Shown: positions 18,478 through 27,167 of the stretch, one piece after another | How the letters are laid out: each line of letters opens with the position of its first letter | Position numbering within the stretch: position 1 is the stretch's first letter | NCBI RefSeq assembly: GCF_034366625.1 | Contig: NZ_JAXMIH010000008.1 | Coordinates: 620,001-684,000, forward strand | DNA length: 64,000 nucleotides | Origin: Prosthecobacter sp. | GTDB lineage: Bacteria > Verrucomicrobiota > Verrucomicrobiia > Verrucomicrobiales > Verrucomicrobiaceae | Reading direction: 5' to 3' | Program-made: the position numbers and the translations under genes | Notes under the pieces: generated by a model | Told to the model about the DNA's origin: nothing | Databases searched by the model: none | Seen by the model: the letters and a program-made list of their open reading frames with translations, nothing else

Positions 18478-19119
18478 ATGGCAACCAAACAGACGCGCAT
18501 TCTTCTGGCCGATGATCACGCCGTCGTACGCAACGGCTTCCGCATGATCCTGGCCGCGCAGTGGGACATGGAGGTCGTGGGCGAGGCCTCCAATGGCCGG
18601 GAGGCTGTCGAGATGGCCTCAAAGCTCACGCCCGATGTCGTGGTGATGGATGTGACGATGCCGGAGCTCAATGGCATCGAGGCCGCGCGGCAGATTTCCA
18701 AGGCGCTGCCGAAAACCCGCATCCTGGCGCTGTCGATGCAGAAGGACTCCGTCTATGTGCGCGAGATGCTGCGGGCCGGTGCCAAGGGCTATCTGCTCAA
18801 AGACTGCGATGAAAAAGATCTGCTGGATGCCGTGCGTGCCGTGGCGGTCGGGAAAGGCTGGCTCAGCCCCGAAGTGAGCGATGCCGTGCTCGACGACTAC
18901 CGCAAACACGTCACGAACCCGATCGATCTGCTCTCTCCACGCGAGCGCGAGGTGCTGCAAATGATCGCGGAGAGCAAGACGAACAAGGAGATCGCCACCG
19001 CGCTGAGTCTGAGCGTTTACACCGTCGAGGCGCATCGAGGCCGCATCATGGAGAAGCTGAATCTGCACTCGATCGGTGAACTGGTGCGCTTCGCGGTCCG
19101 CAATGGCCTGATTGACTGA
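18478..19119 (+). CDS. NarL/FixJ-family response regulator
   Basis: The 213-residue protein has a receiver domain (residues 7-125) with acidic pocket D12/D13 and phospho-acceptor D58 in VVVMDVTMPELNG, and a LuxR-type helix-turn-helix domain (residues 148-210: LSPREREVLQMIAESKTNKEIA ... VEAHRGRIMEKL). All key residues are present. The histidine kinase gene begins five bases after its stop, so the two form a cognate pair in one operon. The upstream 104-base divergent region is shared with the TonB receptor gene, and the DUF2490 outer-membrane gene converges on the kinase gene; these are possible targets by position only. Confidence 0.93.
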   Translation: MATKQTRILLADDHAVVRNGFRMILAAQWDMEVVGEASNGREAVEMASKLTPDVVVMDVTMPELNGIEAARQISKALPKTRILALSMQKDSVYVREMLRAGAKGYLLKDCDEKDLLDAVRAVAVGKGWLSPEVSDAVLDDYRKHVTNPIDLLSPREREVLQMIAESKTNKEIATALSLSVYTVEAHRGRIMEKLNLHSIGELVRFAVRNGLID

Positions 19120-19124
19120 CTTCC

Positions 19125-20435
19125 ATGGCCCTCACCTTTTTCCGTATCACCGAGAGCAATGTGTTGCGCGTGCTGGCGCTGGGATTTGTGCTGGTGATGA
19201 CGCTGCTGGGTGCGGCGGGCCTCATCGCCGTGCGGCAGAGTCAGCGCATTCGTGCGAGCGTGGCGCAGCTCGCCCGTGATCAGCTTCTCATCGCACGCCT
19301 CGTGCATGACGTGCAGATGGAGGAGAATGCGATGACCGAGGTGCTGCATCAGCTCGCCCAGTTCCAGCCGAAGCCGCCGGATCACGCGGCACTGCTGCGG
19401 GATCTCGATGAGAGCGACAAACAGCTCGCACGTCTCTCCAGTGAGGCACGCGCGGCGGCGGGTGAGGCGCTGTGGCGGGATCTTGAGGCGAGCGTCAAAG
19501 CCTTCACTCACGAGGCGCACCGCGTGCTGGAAACAGGTGCCGCCATGCCGCGGGAAAATCTGGAGTCGCTCTTCAAGCATCACGATCATGTGGTGGATCT
19601 GGTCAACAAGCTCGTCCAGGCCAGTTCCGACCGCCTTGCGGCTGCGGAGCGTGAGATCGAACAGCAATCACAGGAACTGGGTGATGATGCGGCGCTGCTG
19701 CTGGGCTCCAGCTTCGTTCTCGCGGCGATTTGCGCGTTGTTGACGGTTGGATTCACGCGCAAAAGCCTCCACCGCATCCGCTGGCAGTCTGACGAGCTGA
19801 ACCGAGTCTCCTGGCACATGCTGCAAACGCAGGAGGAGACGGCACGCCGCTTTTCCCATGAGTTGCACGACGAGCTGGGCCAGTCGCTGGCTGCCGTGCG
19901 ATCAAACCTGACCAAAGGAGCCACGCGGGACTTTGATTCTCTACGCGCTGACTGCCTGCACCTGGTGGATGAATCCATCGCGAACGTGCGTGAGCTGTCA
20001 CAACTGCTGCGGCCGGTGATTCTTGATGATTTCGGCCTGGATGCCGGCCTGCGCTGGTTGACCGAGAAATTTGGCCAGCGTGTGCGAGTGGGAGTCGAAT
20101 ATGAGTCCCGGCTGGCGCAGCGCCTGCACAGTGACACGGAGACGCATCTCTTCCGCATCGCCCAGGAGGCACTGACAAACATCGCGCGTCACTCTCAAGC
20201 CACCAAAGTGCTCATCACGCTCGAAGCGGAGGTGGCGATTGTGCGCCTGACGATTCAGGACAATGGGCTTGGCCTTTCGCCCGACCGGCAGGAGTCCCCG
20301 GCCAGTCTGGGCCTCATCGGCATGCAGGCGCGCGCACGTGAATGCGGCGGCACGCTCGATCTCCAGCCCGTGCAGCCGAATGGGCTGCGCATCGTCGTGG
20401 AAGTGCCGCTGCGGCTGGCAGCGCCAGAGGCATAG
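19125..20435 (+). CDS. Sensor histidine kinase, HisKA_3 type
   Basis: The 436-residue protein has a first membrane segment near residues 18-36, a helical extracytoplasmic sensor region (about 37-185), a second membrane segment near 190-212 and a cytoplasmic kinase part. The phosphorylation site is H248 in FSHELHDELGQSL, the classic HisKA_3 motif; the ATPase domain has DNGLGL and a Gly-rich lid near residues 385-400. The sensor region looks like a four-helix bundle without a PAS or HAMP domain that I can recognise. It is encoded directly after its response regulator. The signal is unknown. It ends three bases from the convergent DUF2490 gene. Confidence 0.92.
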   Translation: MALTFFRITESNVLRVLALGFVLVMTLLGAAGLIAVRQSQRIRASVAQLARDQLLIARLVHDVQMEENAMTEVLHQLAQFQPKPPDHAALLRDLDESDKQLARLSSEARAAAGEALWRDLEASVKAFTHEAHRVLETGAAMPRENLESLFKHHDHVVDLVNKLVQASSDRLAAAEREIEQQSQELGDDAALLLGSSFVLAAICALLTVGFTRKSLHRIRWQSDELNRVSWHMLQTQEETARRFSHELHDELGQSLAAVRSNLTKGATRDFDSLRADCLHLVDESIANVRELSQLLRPVILDDFGLDAGLRWLTEKFGQRVRVGVEYESRLAQRLHSDTETHLFRIAQEALTNIARHSQATKVLITLEAEVAIVRLTIQDNGLGLSPDRQESPASLGLIGMQARARECGGTLDLQPVQPNGLRIVVEVPLRLAAPEA

Positions 20436-20438
20436 GCA

Positions 20439-21170
20439 TCAGGACTTCCCAAATGGCCGCTTCGACATCAGCCACACCGTGATGGTGTGATTGTTTTCCC
20501 AAACGATGCCGCCACGGCGTTGCACCGTCTGTTCCATGAAGCCGATCTCCAGCTTCGTGGTGTCGCTCAACTGGCGGCCGAGGCCGATAAATGCGCGGTT
20601 TTGGTCGAGGTAGTTCATGGAGACGTTGCTGCCGAAGTTGAAGAAGAGCTCGTCCCACAGGGCGAGATACCATTTTTTGTCGTCGCTGAGCGGAATAGTG
20701 GTGCGCAGCATATAGCGGATGCGATTTTCATAGCGCCAGTTTTGCACGTCCCATCCGCCGTTCTGCAGCACCACTTCGCCGATGCGGCGTTGTTCGAGAC
20801 GGAAACGGTGCGTCCAGTCGAGGCCGAGCACCTTGTGCGTGATCACGGCCTGCTCCCAGAGGCGATGCTCGGGAAACTCATGTGCGACGGGGATGTCGCC
20901 ATACGGATGAGTTTCGACCCAGGCGTAGCCGGCGCTGACGGTCAGCGTCGGACTGATGGTGTAGTTGATGCCGGGGCGCAGGAGGAGCTGCTGCCAGTTC
21001 TCGCCGAAATCAGCGCGGCGGATCTGCGATTCGAGGTGCAGGCCCCACTTGCTGCCAAACAGCGGATGATCGCCGACATAGTTGAGCCAGAGATTGCTGT
21101 TGGATTCGGTGTGGTCGGCGGCAGATGCGCCGCCGACGAGGGCGAGAAGGATGAACAGGGCGCGTTTCAT
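20439..21170 (-). CDS. DUF2490 family outer-membrane beta-barrel protein
   Basis: The 243-residue protein starts with a signal peptide (MKRALFILLALVGGASA) and continues with amphipathic strands typical of DUF2490: NLWLNYVGDHPL, LLLRPGINYTISPTLTVSAGYAW and HRFRLEQRR. It probably forms a small outer-membrane barrel; the family role is unknown. It is 39 bases downstream of the SPFH gene on the same strand and may be the last gene of the SulP-SPFH transcription unit, or stand alone. The end converges on the histidine kinase gene. Confidence 0.82.
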   Translation of the reverse strand: MKRALFILLALVGGASAADHTESNSNLWLNYVGDHPLFGSKWGLHLESQIRRADFGENWQQLLLRPGINYTISPTLTVSAGYAWVETHPYGDIPVAHEFPEHRLWEQAVITHKVLGLDWTHRFRLEQRRIGEVVLQNGGWDVQNWRYENRIRYMLRTTIPLSDDKKWYLALWDELFFNFGSNVSMNYLDQNRAFIGLGRQLSDTTKLEIGFMEQTVQRRGGIVWENNHTITVWLMSKRPFGKS

Positions 21171-21209
21171 GGAAAAATTGACCCTGTATTACGCAACGAT
21201 GACGGCTGA

Positions 21210-22139
21210 TCAATGCGCGGCAGCTTCGAGCGAGCGTTTGTCGAGCGTCTTGAGAGCCTGCATCTGCTTGATGGTGCGTTCCATGCCTTCGTTGGAGCCG
21301 TCGAAGAACATGACGTTGCCTTTGCCGTGCTCGGAGATGTATTTCATGCCGTCGATCCACATGGTGAAGAGCATGAAGCCGGGAGGCACATCGCCGGCCT
21401 GCATGGTTTTTCCGGCGTTGGCGAGACCTTCAGCGACCTGCTCGCGGAAGCGGGCATTGCCGGCACCTTTGAGTTCGGAGGCTTCCTTCTCGGCCTCGGC
21501 TTTGACGCGGATGGCGCGGGCTTCGGCCTCGGCAGCGCGGGTTTTGATGAGGTATTGAGCCTGGGCTTCGTTCTCGGCGGCCAGCTTCATGTTGTTGCTG
21601 GAAACGACCTGCGACATGGAGCGCATGATGGCTTCATCGAAGGAGATGTCGTTGATCTGGAGGCCGAGGAGATGGTAGCCCCAACTGTTGAGCGATTCTT
21701 CGAGGTGATCGGTGACGGCGCCGATGATTTCAGCGCGCAGGACGAGGATCTCGGTCTGCTTTTTGTTGGCGACAAAGGCACGGATGGAGCTTTCGACACT
21801 GCGGACGAGGGTTTGCATGAAGCTCTTCTCGTCAATGAAGCGGAAGGCGATTTTCTTGATCGTTTCCTCGGACGAGTCTTGCGCGGCAAAGACGATGAGG
21901 GATTTGAAGTTCACATTGGCCTGGTCGAGCGAGATGGCCTCGAATTCGAGTTCAATGGACTGGTTCTGCACGGAGACTTTGCGGAACACGCCTTCAAACA
22001 GTGGTACTTTGAAATTGATTCCGGGCGACATGAGTCGCTGGTATTTGCCGAAGCGGGTGACGACTCCGACGGAGCCCTGTTTGATGATGGTGGCGCTCAG
22101 GAGAATGAGAACGACGAGGATGATGGCGGCGGGTATCAT
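21210..22139 (-). CDS. SPFH/band-7 (stomatin/prohibitin-like) membrane protein
   Basis: The 309-residue protein has an N-terminal membrane anchor (residues 2-20), an SPFH domain (about 22-190: SVGVVTRFGKYQRLMSPGIN ... LRAEIIGAVTDHLEESL) and a long Ala/Glu-rich coiled region (about 195-245) typical of stomatins, HflK/C and prohibitins, which form ring-shaped membrane assemblies. Eukaryotic stomatin regulates the anion exchanger AE1 and ion channels. Here the gene lies 45 bases downstream of a SulP transporter gene on the same strand, so a regulatory or scaffolding role for that transporter is an inference from context. There is no neighbouring NfeD gene. Confidence 0.88.
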   Translation of the reverse strand: MIPAAIILVVLILLSATIIKQGSVGVVTRFGKYQRLMSPGINFKVPLFEGVFRKVSVQNQSIELEFEAISLDQANVNFKSLIVFAAQDSSEETIKKIAFRFIDEKSFMQTLVRSVESSIRAFVANKKQTEILVLRAEIIGAVTDHLEESLNSWGYHLLGLQINDISFDEAIMRSMSQVVSSNNMKLAAENEAQAQYLIKTRAAEAEARAIRVKAEAEKEASELKGAGNARFREQVAEGLANAGKTMQAGDVPPGFMLFTMWIDGMKYISEHGKGNVMFFDGSNEGMERTIKQMQALKTLDKRSLEAAAH

Positions 22140-22184
22140 GGATTTTGGCGGTGGTGGTTTGTGGAAAGGGTTTGAGGGATGAGA

Positions 22185-24026
22185 TCAGGCGGGAAACTCG
22201 GAGGAGTGGTGCTCAAGGATGAACCAGCCGTTGCGCTCCTTTTTGCAGACGAAGGAGTAGCGGGCGGGCACGCTGATGCGTTCCTTCTTGCGGTCGAAAG
22301 TGAAGATGTATTTGCCGGACTGGATGTAGATGTCCTTGTACTGGCGCACCTCACCGCTCTTGAACTCGACATGCACATTCTCCAGTTCAAAGAGGTGCTC
22401 GAAGTAGCCTTTGATCTTGTTGTGGCCCTCGCGCAACTCCTTGGCGAAGGTGCCCCAGAGCAGGCCCTGGTAGTCGTAGCAGCCAACGACGGCGGGCAGG
22501 CTGTGCTGGTTGACGCCAAAGGCCCAGTCGTTGATGAAATCGGTGAGCAGTTTCTTGTCCGCAGGATTGCGATTGATGCTGCTGTAGCGGAGTCCGCCGA
22601 CGGCATGGTCCTTGTGGACGAGCAGGGTGTCTGTGCTGCGTGGATCGATCTGCTCGCTGAATTTGCTTATCAACTTTTTGAGGATGTCGATCATCGGAAT
22701 GTGCTCGTGACGGAAGATGACGAAGTTGATGAACAAGTGCAGCACGAGCACAACGATCAGGCCCTCAAAGATGCCCTCGGTATAGGTGAGGATACCGCAG
22801 AACAGCGCCAGCAGCAGCGCGTAGCTGCCGTGTGATGCCACATGCACGAGCCCGGCGATCATTTTCCATCCCGTGAAGATCATGAGTACGGCGAGTGAGA
22901 AATACGGCAGGTGCTCCAGCAGGTGTGGGTCGATGACGAAGACGAGAAGGACGAGCGCGGTGAAGAGATTCGACATCTTGGTGACGGCACCGGCGAGGGC
23001 GTTTGTCGCACTTTTGGCGAGGCCGTCGAGATTGGTCATGCCGCCGAAGAAGCTGGAGCCCATGTTGGCGATCCAGATGGCGAGCAGACTGTTGTTCGTG
23101 TTAGCCGGACGGCCCAGCGGATCGAGCTTCTCGATCGCGGAGTTGCTGGTGACCTGCTCGATCACGTCGATCAGCGAGAGCATGAGCGAGTAACCGACGA
23201 TCTCCAGCAGCATGGCGGGCGGGATTTTCGCAAAGTCCGGGAAGGGCAGCGCCAGCTTGAAAGGCGAGTGCTCGATGTGGAGCATGGGCAGCTTCAGATA
23301 GATGCCGGCAACGATGCCCACGATGATGACGGCCACATACGGAATGGCCGGGTATTTGGCCTTGTACTTGCCGAAGAGGTGCAGGAAGAGCGCCAGCGCG
23401 GCAATGGACAGGCCGATCATCTCGATGCGCTCCATGCTGAGCCATTCGTGACCGTGAGTCTCATGCAGAATGCCGTAGGTGTAGGGCAGGAATTTGAGTG
23501 CAATCTTCAGACCGATGCCTGCGAGCAGACCCTCGATGAGATACGCGGGGATGGCTTTGAGGATGAAGCGCTGGAGATTGAACTTCCACGCGATAGCCTG
23601 GGATGTGGCAGTGAGGAAGATGAGGAAGGGCATGTTTTCCATGCCGAACTTGTGAATGCTCAGCGCCAGCACCGGCGCGAGGCCGGCGGCGACACCGGGC
23701 GTGCCGACGTAGTTGCCCGGCTTGAACAGGAAGGTGATGAAACCGATCAGGCAGGCGAAGATGACGGTCATCAGACCGGTCTCGATCGGATACTCGGACA
23801 TGAGGCAGATACCGACGGTAAGCGGCACGGCGAGCAGACCGGTGATGGAGCCTGCGAGGGCGTCACGCTTCAAATTTTCGAGCGTGAAAACGGCGGCTTT
23901 TTTCGGGCCGCTGTTGGCGATCAACTCGTTGGAGAGATTCCGCTTCTTGTGCGGTTTGATACCGCTCAAGCCAGTCACGGAAGGCGCAGTGGGATGGACG
24001 AGGCTGGGTTCGGCGGTGTGAGACAT
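22185..24026 (-). CDS. SulP anion transporter with C-terminal NTF2-like domain
   Basis: Residues 40-440 form a SulP/SLC26 membrane domain (GLAPVLALSIHKFG, LSLIDVIEQVTSNSAIEKLDPLGRPANTNNSL) that would move sulfate, bicarbonate or another anion. Most SulP proteins end in a STAS domain; here residues 487-613 instead look like an NTF2-like/SnoaL fold of the SgcJ or CaMKII-association type (LLTDFINDWAFGVNQHSL ... SGKYIF ... VPARYSFVCKKERNGWFILEHHSS). The linker 445-485 is charged. The gene follows another SulP gene after 87 bases and precedes an SPFH gene by 45 bases. What the NTF2-like domain binds is unknown; oligomerisation or small-molecule sensing are possible. Confidence 0.85.
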   Translation of the reverse strand: MSHTAEPSLVHPTAPSVTGLSGIKPHKKRNLSNELIANSGPKKAAVFTLENLKRDALAGSITGLLAVPLTVGICLMSEYPIETGLMTVIFACLIGFITFLFKPGNYVGTPGVAAGLAPVLALSIHKFGMENMPFLIFLTATSQAIAWKFNLQRFILKAIPAYLIEGLLAGIGLKIALKFLPYTYGILHETHGHEWLSMERIEMIGLSIAALALFLHLFGKYKAKYPAIPYVAVIIVGIVAGIYLKLPMLHIEHSPFKLALPFPDFAKIPPAMLLEIVGYSLMLSLIDVIEQVTSNSAIEKLDPLGRPANTNNSLLAIWIANMGSSFFGGMTNLDGLAKSATNALAGAVTKMSNLFTALVLLVFVIDPHLLEHLPYFSLAVLMIFTGWKMIAGLVHVASHGSYALLLALFCGILTYTEGIFEGLIVVLVLHLFINFVIFRHEHIPMIDILKKLISKFSEQIDPRSTDTLLVHKDHAVGGLRYSSINRNPADKKLLTDFINDWAFGVNQHSLPAVVGCYDYQGLLWGTFAKELREGHNKIKGYFEHLFELENVHVEFKSGEVRQYKDIYIQSGKYIFTFDRKKERISVPARYSFVCKKERNGWFILEHHSSEFPA

Positions 24027-24113
24027 TGCTGGGGGATGCGATGCGATGGAGTTTTAACTGCCTCCAATAACCGCACTTCAGCCCCGCAAAGGTATAGCCT
24101 TGAAAGGGGATAA

Positions 24114-25796
24114 TCAGCCCCCGCTGGAGGGGGTGGTTTTCAAAATCTCCCGGGCGCGTTCGACGGCGGCTTTGAGGCTTGGGCAGATGTTCTCTCCGCC
24201 GATGTGATCGTGGAAGTCAGCCTGCGTCATGAGTTTAGCAGGCTGCGACCGCATGCCGCACAGAATGAGGTGGCGGCCGGAGGCCACGAGGCGTTCAGCC
24301 AGGTGTTCCAGCGAGTGCAGGCCGGTGGCGTCGATGGCGGTCATGTTGCGCAGGCGCAGCAGCACCACGGGTGGAAGCGTGTCAAACTCCTCTTCGATGA
24401 CGCTGAGCTTGTCCGTGGCACCGAAGAGAAACGGGCCATGGATGCGGTAGGCGGCCACGCCTTCAGGTAGCGGGTTCATTTGCAGGCTGTGGGAGAAGCC
24501 GGCCTCGACATATTCGGGTGTGACGCGGGCGACGGTGGTGGAGCCGGTGACTTTGACGATGTAAAGCAGCGCCGCCATGACCATGCCGGCCTCGACCGCC
24601 ACGGTGAGGTCCGCCAGCACGGTGAGAGCGAAGGTGATGAACCACACGGCGATGTCGGCCTTGCTGAGCTTGAGGATGTCCGGAATCTCGGCCCACTCGC
24701 CCATGTTGTAGGCCACCATCATCAAAATGGCGGCCAGCACGGTCAGCGGGATGTGTTTGGCCAGCGGTGCGGCAACGAGCAGGATGAGCAGCAGCACCAG
24801 CGCGTGAATCATGCCTGCCACGGGTGTCTGCGCGCCGGAGCGAATGTTTGTGGCTGTACGGGCGATGGCTCCGGTGGCTGGCAGGCCACCAAACAGCGGC
24901 GACATCACGTTTGCCACGCCTTGCGCGAAGAGTTCGACGTTCGGCTTGTGGCGGTCGCCGGACATGCGGTCGGCGACGACGGCGGAGAGCAGGGACTCGA
25001 TGGCACCGAGCATCGCCACGGTGAGCGCAGGCGAGAGCAGCGGCAGGATGAGATCAAAGCGGAAGGTCGGGATAGCAAACTGCGGCAGTCCCGAGGGAAT
25101 GCCGCCGAAGCGTGTTTCAATGGTCTCCAGGGGCAGATGGAAGCCCCAGGCGATGGCCGTGCCGATCAGTAGTACGACGATGGAGCCGGGCACGCGCTTG
25201 ATCCACTTCATGAACACGATGAGCACCCCGAGTGACAGGCACGAAACCACTGTGGCCGTTGGTGAAAGCGTGCCCCAGTGCGCGAAGATTGCCTCCAGGC
25301 GACCGAGAAACTCGCCCGGCATCTTGTCGATCTGGAGGCCGAAGAAGTCCTTGATCTGCGTGCTGGCGATCAACACCGCGATGCCATTGGTGAAGCCGAT
25401 CACGACCGGACGCGGGATGTATTTGATCGCTGTGCCGAGGCCGGTGAGGCCCAGGATCATGAGCAGCACGCCTGCGATGAGCGTGCACATGTAAAGGCCG
25501 TCAATGCCGTGCTTTGCCACGATCCCGGCCACGACCACGACAAACGCCCCCGTCGGCCCGCCGATCTGCGTGCGCGATCCACCGAGGGCCGAGATCAGGA
25601 AACCGGCGATGACCGCCGTGTAAATCCCCGCCTGCGGCAGCACGCCCGATGAGATGGCAAAGGCCATCGCCAGTGGCAGAGCAACCAGGCCGACGGTGAG
25701 CCCCGCAATGAGATCCGCGATGAATTTCCTCAAGCTGTAGTCCCGTAGAGCCACGACGGACTTGGGAGCGAAGGATTCAAGGCGGGAGGCTTTCAT
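24114..25796 (-). CDS. SulP-family anion transporter with STAS domain
   Basis: The 560-residue protein has the full SulP layout: an N-terminal signature (DLIAGLTVGLVALPLAMAFA), the central GGSRTQIGGPTGAFVVVV motif, SLLSAVVADRMSGDRHKPNVEL and a C-terminal STAS domain (about residues 445-555, with VVLLRLRNMTAIDATGLHSL). Bacterial members of this branch carry sulfate, bicarbonate (BicA) or dicarboxylates, often with Na+ or H+. The location in an island with DabA and a SulP-carbonic anhydrase suggests bicarbonate, by context only. It begins two bases after the stop of the zinc-ribbon gene, so both are in one operon with the NTF2-fused SulP gene downstream. Confidence 0.92.
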   Translation of the reverse strand: MKASRLESFAPKSVVALRDYSLRKFIADLIAGLTVGLVALPLAMAFAISSGVLPQAGIYTAVIAGFLISALGGSRTQIGGPTGAFVVVVAGIVAKHGIDGLYMCTLIAGVLLMILGLTGLGTAIKYIPRPVVIGFTNGIAVLIASTQIKDFFGLQIDKMPGEFLGRLEAIFAHWGTLSPTATVVSCLSLGVLIVFMKWIKRVPGSIVVLLIGTAIAWGFHLPLETIETRFGGIPSGLPQFAIPTFRFDLILPLLSPALTVAMLGAIESLLSAVVADRMSGDRHKPNVELFAQGVANVMSPLFGGLPATGAIARTATNIRSGAQTPVAGMIHALVLLLILLVAAPLAKHIPLTVLAAILMMVAYNMGEWAEIPDILKLSKADIAVWFITFALTVLADLTVAVEAGMVMAALLYIVKVTGSTTVARVTPEYVEAGFSHSLQMNPLPEGVAAYRIHGPFLFGATDKLSVIEEEFDTLPPVVLLRLRNMTAIDATGLHSLEHLAERLVASGRHLILCGMRSQPAKLMTQADFHDHIGGENICPSLKAAVERAREILKTTPSSGG

Positions 25797-25798
25797 GG

Positions 25799-26209
25799 TC
25801 AGGTGACGGCTTTAACTTTGCGTTTTCGTGGCGGCTTGGTTGCAGGCTCCGCCGCTGCGGGCGGCGGAGCTTCTTGAGGCTTTGGATCTTCGGGAAGGAG
25901 GAAAATGCTGCAATTACCGCAGACTTGCAGGGACTCATCATCTCGGCGCAGCTCTGATAGCTGGCCGCTGGGCAGCGAAAGGTGGCAGCCTCCACAGGTG
26001 CCGTTGCTCATCTTGGCCGCGCCACGCTTGCCTCTGGATATGCGGAGGTCGTAGTGATGTAGGATGGCGGTGGGCAGGCGCTCGCGCACGCCTGTGGCCT
26101 CCAGGGTGAGCCTCTTGAACTCGGAGGATTTGGCCTCCAGGCGGCGTTTGGTGGTATCCAGCTCGTTGAGCTGGCCGAGGTCTTCGATGAGATTGGCGAT
26201 TTGTTTCAT
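25799..26209 (-). CDS. C4-type zinc-ribbon coiled protein (zf-RING_7-like)
   Basis: I chose the ATG at 26207-26209 (136 residues) because the longer start would overlap the methyltransferase gene. The N-terminal half is a helical hairpin; the second half has a zinc ribbon with CGGC ... CGNC (about residues 70-99, two CxxC pairs), then a Pro/Ala and Lys/Arg-rich tail. The layout matches small coiled-coil plus C4 zinc-ribbon proteins of the CT398/YbgI-associated family, here with a shortened coiled coil. It is probably a nucleic-acid or protein binding factor. The SulP gene starts two bases after the stop, so it is translationally linked to transport genes, for reasons that are not clear. Confidence 0.7.
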   Translation of the reverse strand: MKQIANLIEDLGQLNELDTTKRRLEAKSSEFKRLTLEATGVRERLPTAILHHYDLRISRGKRGAAKMSNGTCGGCHLSLPSGQLSELRRDDESLQVCGNCSIFLLPEDPKPQEAPPPAAAEPATKPPRKRKVKAVT

Positions 26210-26274
26210 AGGATGGGTTGGTTGAGTGTCAGGAAAGGGACGTCGGAGGACTTCATGCCAGGACAGAGAGAATT

Positions 26275-27012
26275 TCATGCCGTGACCAGTTCACTGACTC
26301 TCGACGGAATGGCGTCTTTGTCGTCAGCGGATTGTTGGGGGCCGGGCCTGGCGTAATCCGGAGCAGGGTGTTTTTTCACCCAAAGCTTCAGCTTTTCATT
26401 GAAGGCAGTCTTCACGCAGGCGTAGCAGTCGGGAATTTCCGTGCAGTCTCCACAGTAGGTGACGACGCGTGTCGCCATCGGCATCCGCATGAGCTGCTGT
26501 TGCACATGCGCGGTGTAGTCGGTGTAAAGCTGGGGCTCCAACTCCACGTCATAGTCGATCCGCAACGAGGGCAGGATGTTTTCCTGGAACGGATTGAAGA
26601 GATAAAAGGCGTCAAAGTCGCGAAAGTTCACGTCCTGGGTGTTGCCATGCACGATGTCCGCACGCGGGATGTTATGCTTCCTCACCATGTCGCGAGCGAT
26701 TCGAGCCAGTTTCTCTCTCTGTTCCACACCGGTGAAATGACCTTTCGTTGTGGTGGCACCGATGACACAGAACTTTCCTGGACCGCAGCCGATGTCCAGC
26801 ACCTTGGTTCCCGGCTCGACGACGAGGAGCTGTGCGGCCATGCGGCAGACATTTACCGGACTCCAGTGAGTGGTGGACAGCCTGCGGATGGCTTCGGGGT
26901 AAATCTGGTCGAACTCATGATCCTTGAAGGCTTGCAGGAATTCGTTGCCGGATTGAATGCGTGGAGACTTGGTGGCTTTGAAGGATGAGGCTGGCATGGC
27001 ATCGGTCTGCAT
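26275..27012 (-). CDS. Class I SAM-dependent methyltransferase
   Basis: The 245-residue protein has the motif I of class I methyltransferases, VLDIGCGPGKFCVIGA (near residues 65-80), followed by an acidic strand end (FTGVEQRE) and a motif typical of DOT1-like/histone-lysine-methyltransferase-like bacterial proteins (NTQDVNFRDFDAFYLFNPF). The substrate cannot be read. It has a conserved-looking Cys pair in CGDCTEIPDCYACV, perhaps a metal or disulfide site. It is the first gene of the minus-strand run that continues with the zinc-ribbon and SulP genes, with 65 bases to the next start. Confidence 0.85.
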   Translation of the reverse strand: MQTDAMPASSFKATKSPRIQSGNEFLQAFKDHEFDQIYPEAIRRLSTTHWSPVNVCRMAAQLLVVEPGTKVLDIGCGPGKFCVIGATTTKGHFTGVEQREKLARIARDMVRKHNIPRADIVHGNTQDVNFRDFDAFYLFNPFQENILPSLRIDYDVELEPQLYTDYTAHVQQQLMRMPMATRVVTYCGDCTEIPDCYACVKTAFNEKLKLWVKKHPAPDYARPGPQQSADDKDAIPSRVSELVTA

Positions 27013-27115
27013 TGCATTTCAGGGGCCAACTGGTCTTCCTGACGCCCCAGCCCTTGTGGATCAAGGCTGCCAGCGTTGAGCCTGTTTTGGGCGGCTTTTC
27101 GAGAACTGGTCATAC

Positions 27116-27130
27116 GTGCAAAAACTGCAC
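27116..27130. promoter_or_regulatory. Small inverted repeat in divergent promoter region
   Basis: GTGCA-AAAAC-TGCAC lies between the divergent methyltransferase and sigma-54 activator genes, 37 bases before the activator start. It could be an operator for either. Arms are only five bases, so it may be chance. Confidence 0.3.
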
Positions 27131-27167
27131 TTGTGGAAGATTCTGAGTGCAGGCTAGATTGGCATCC

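Noticed and set aside
22911..24113. 400-codon plus-strand frame antisense to the NTF2-fused SulP gene
   Set aside because: Asp/Glu/Gly/His-rich shadow of a membrane-protein gene; no domain.
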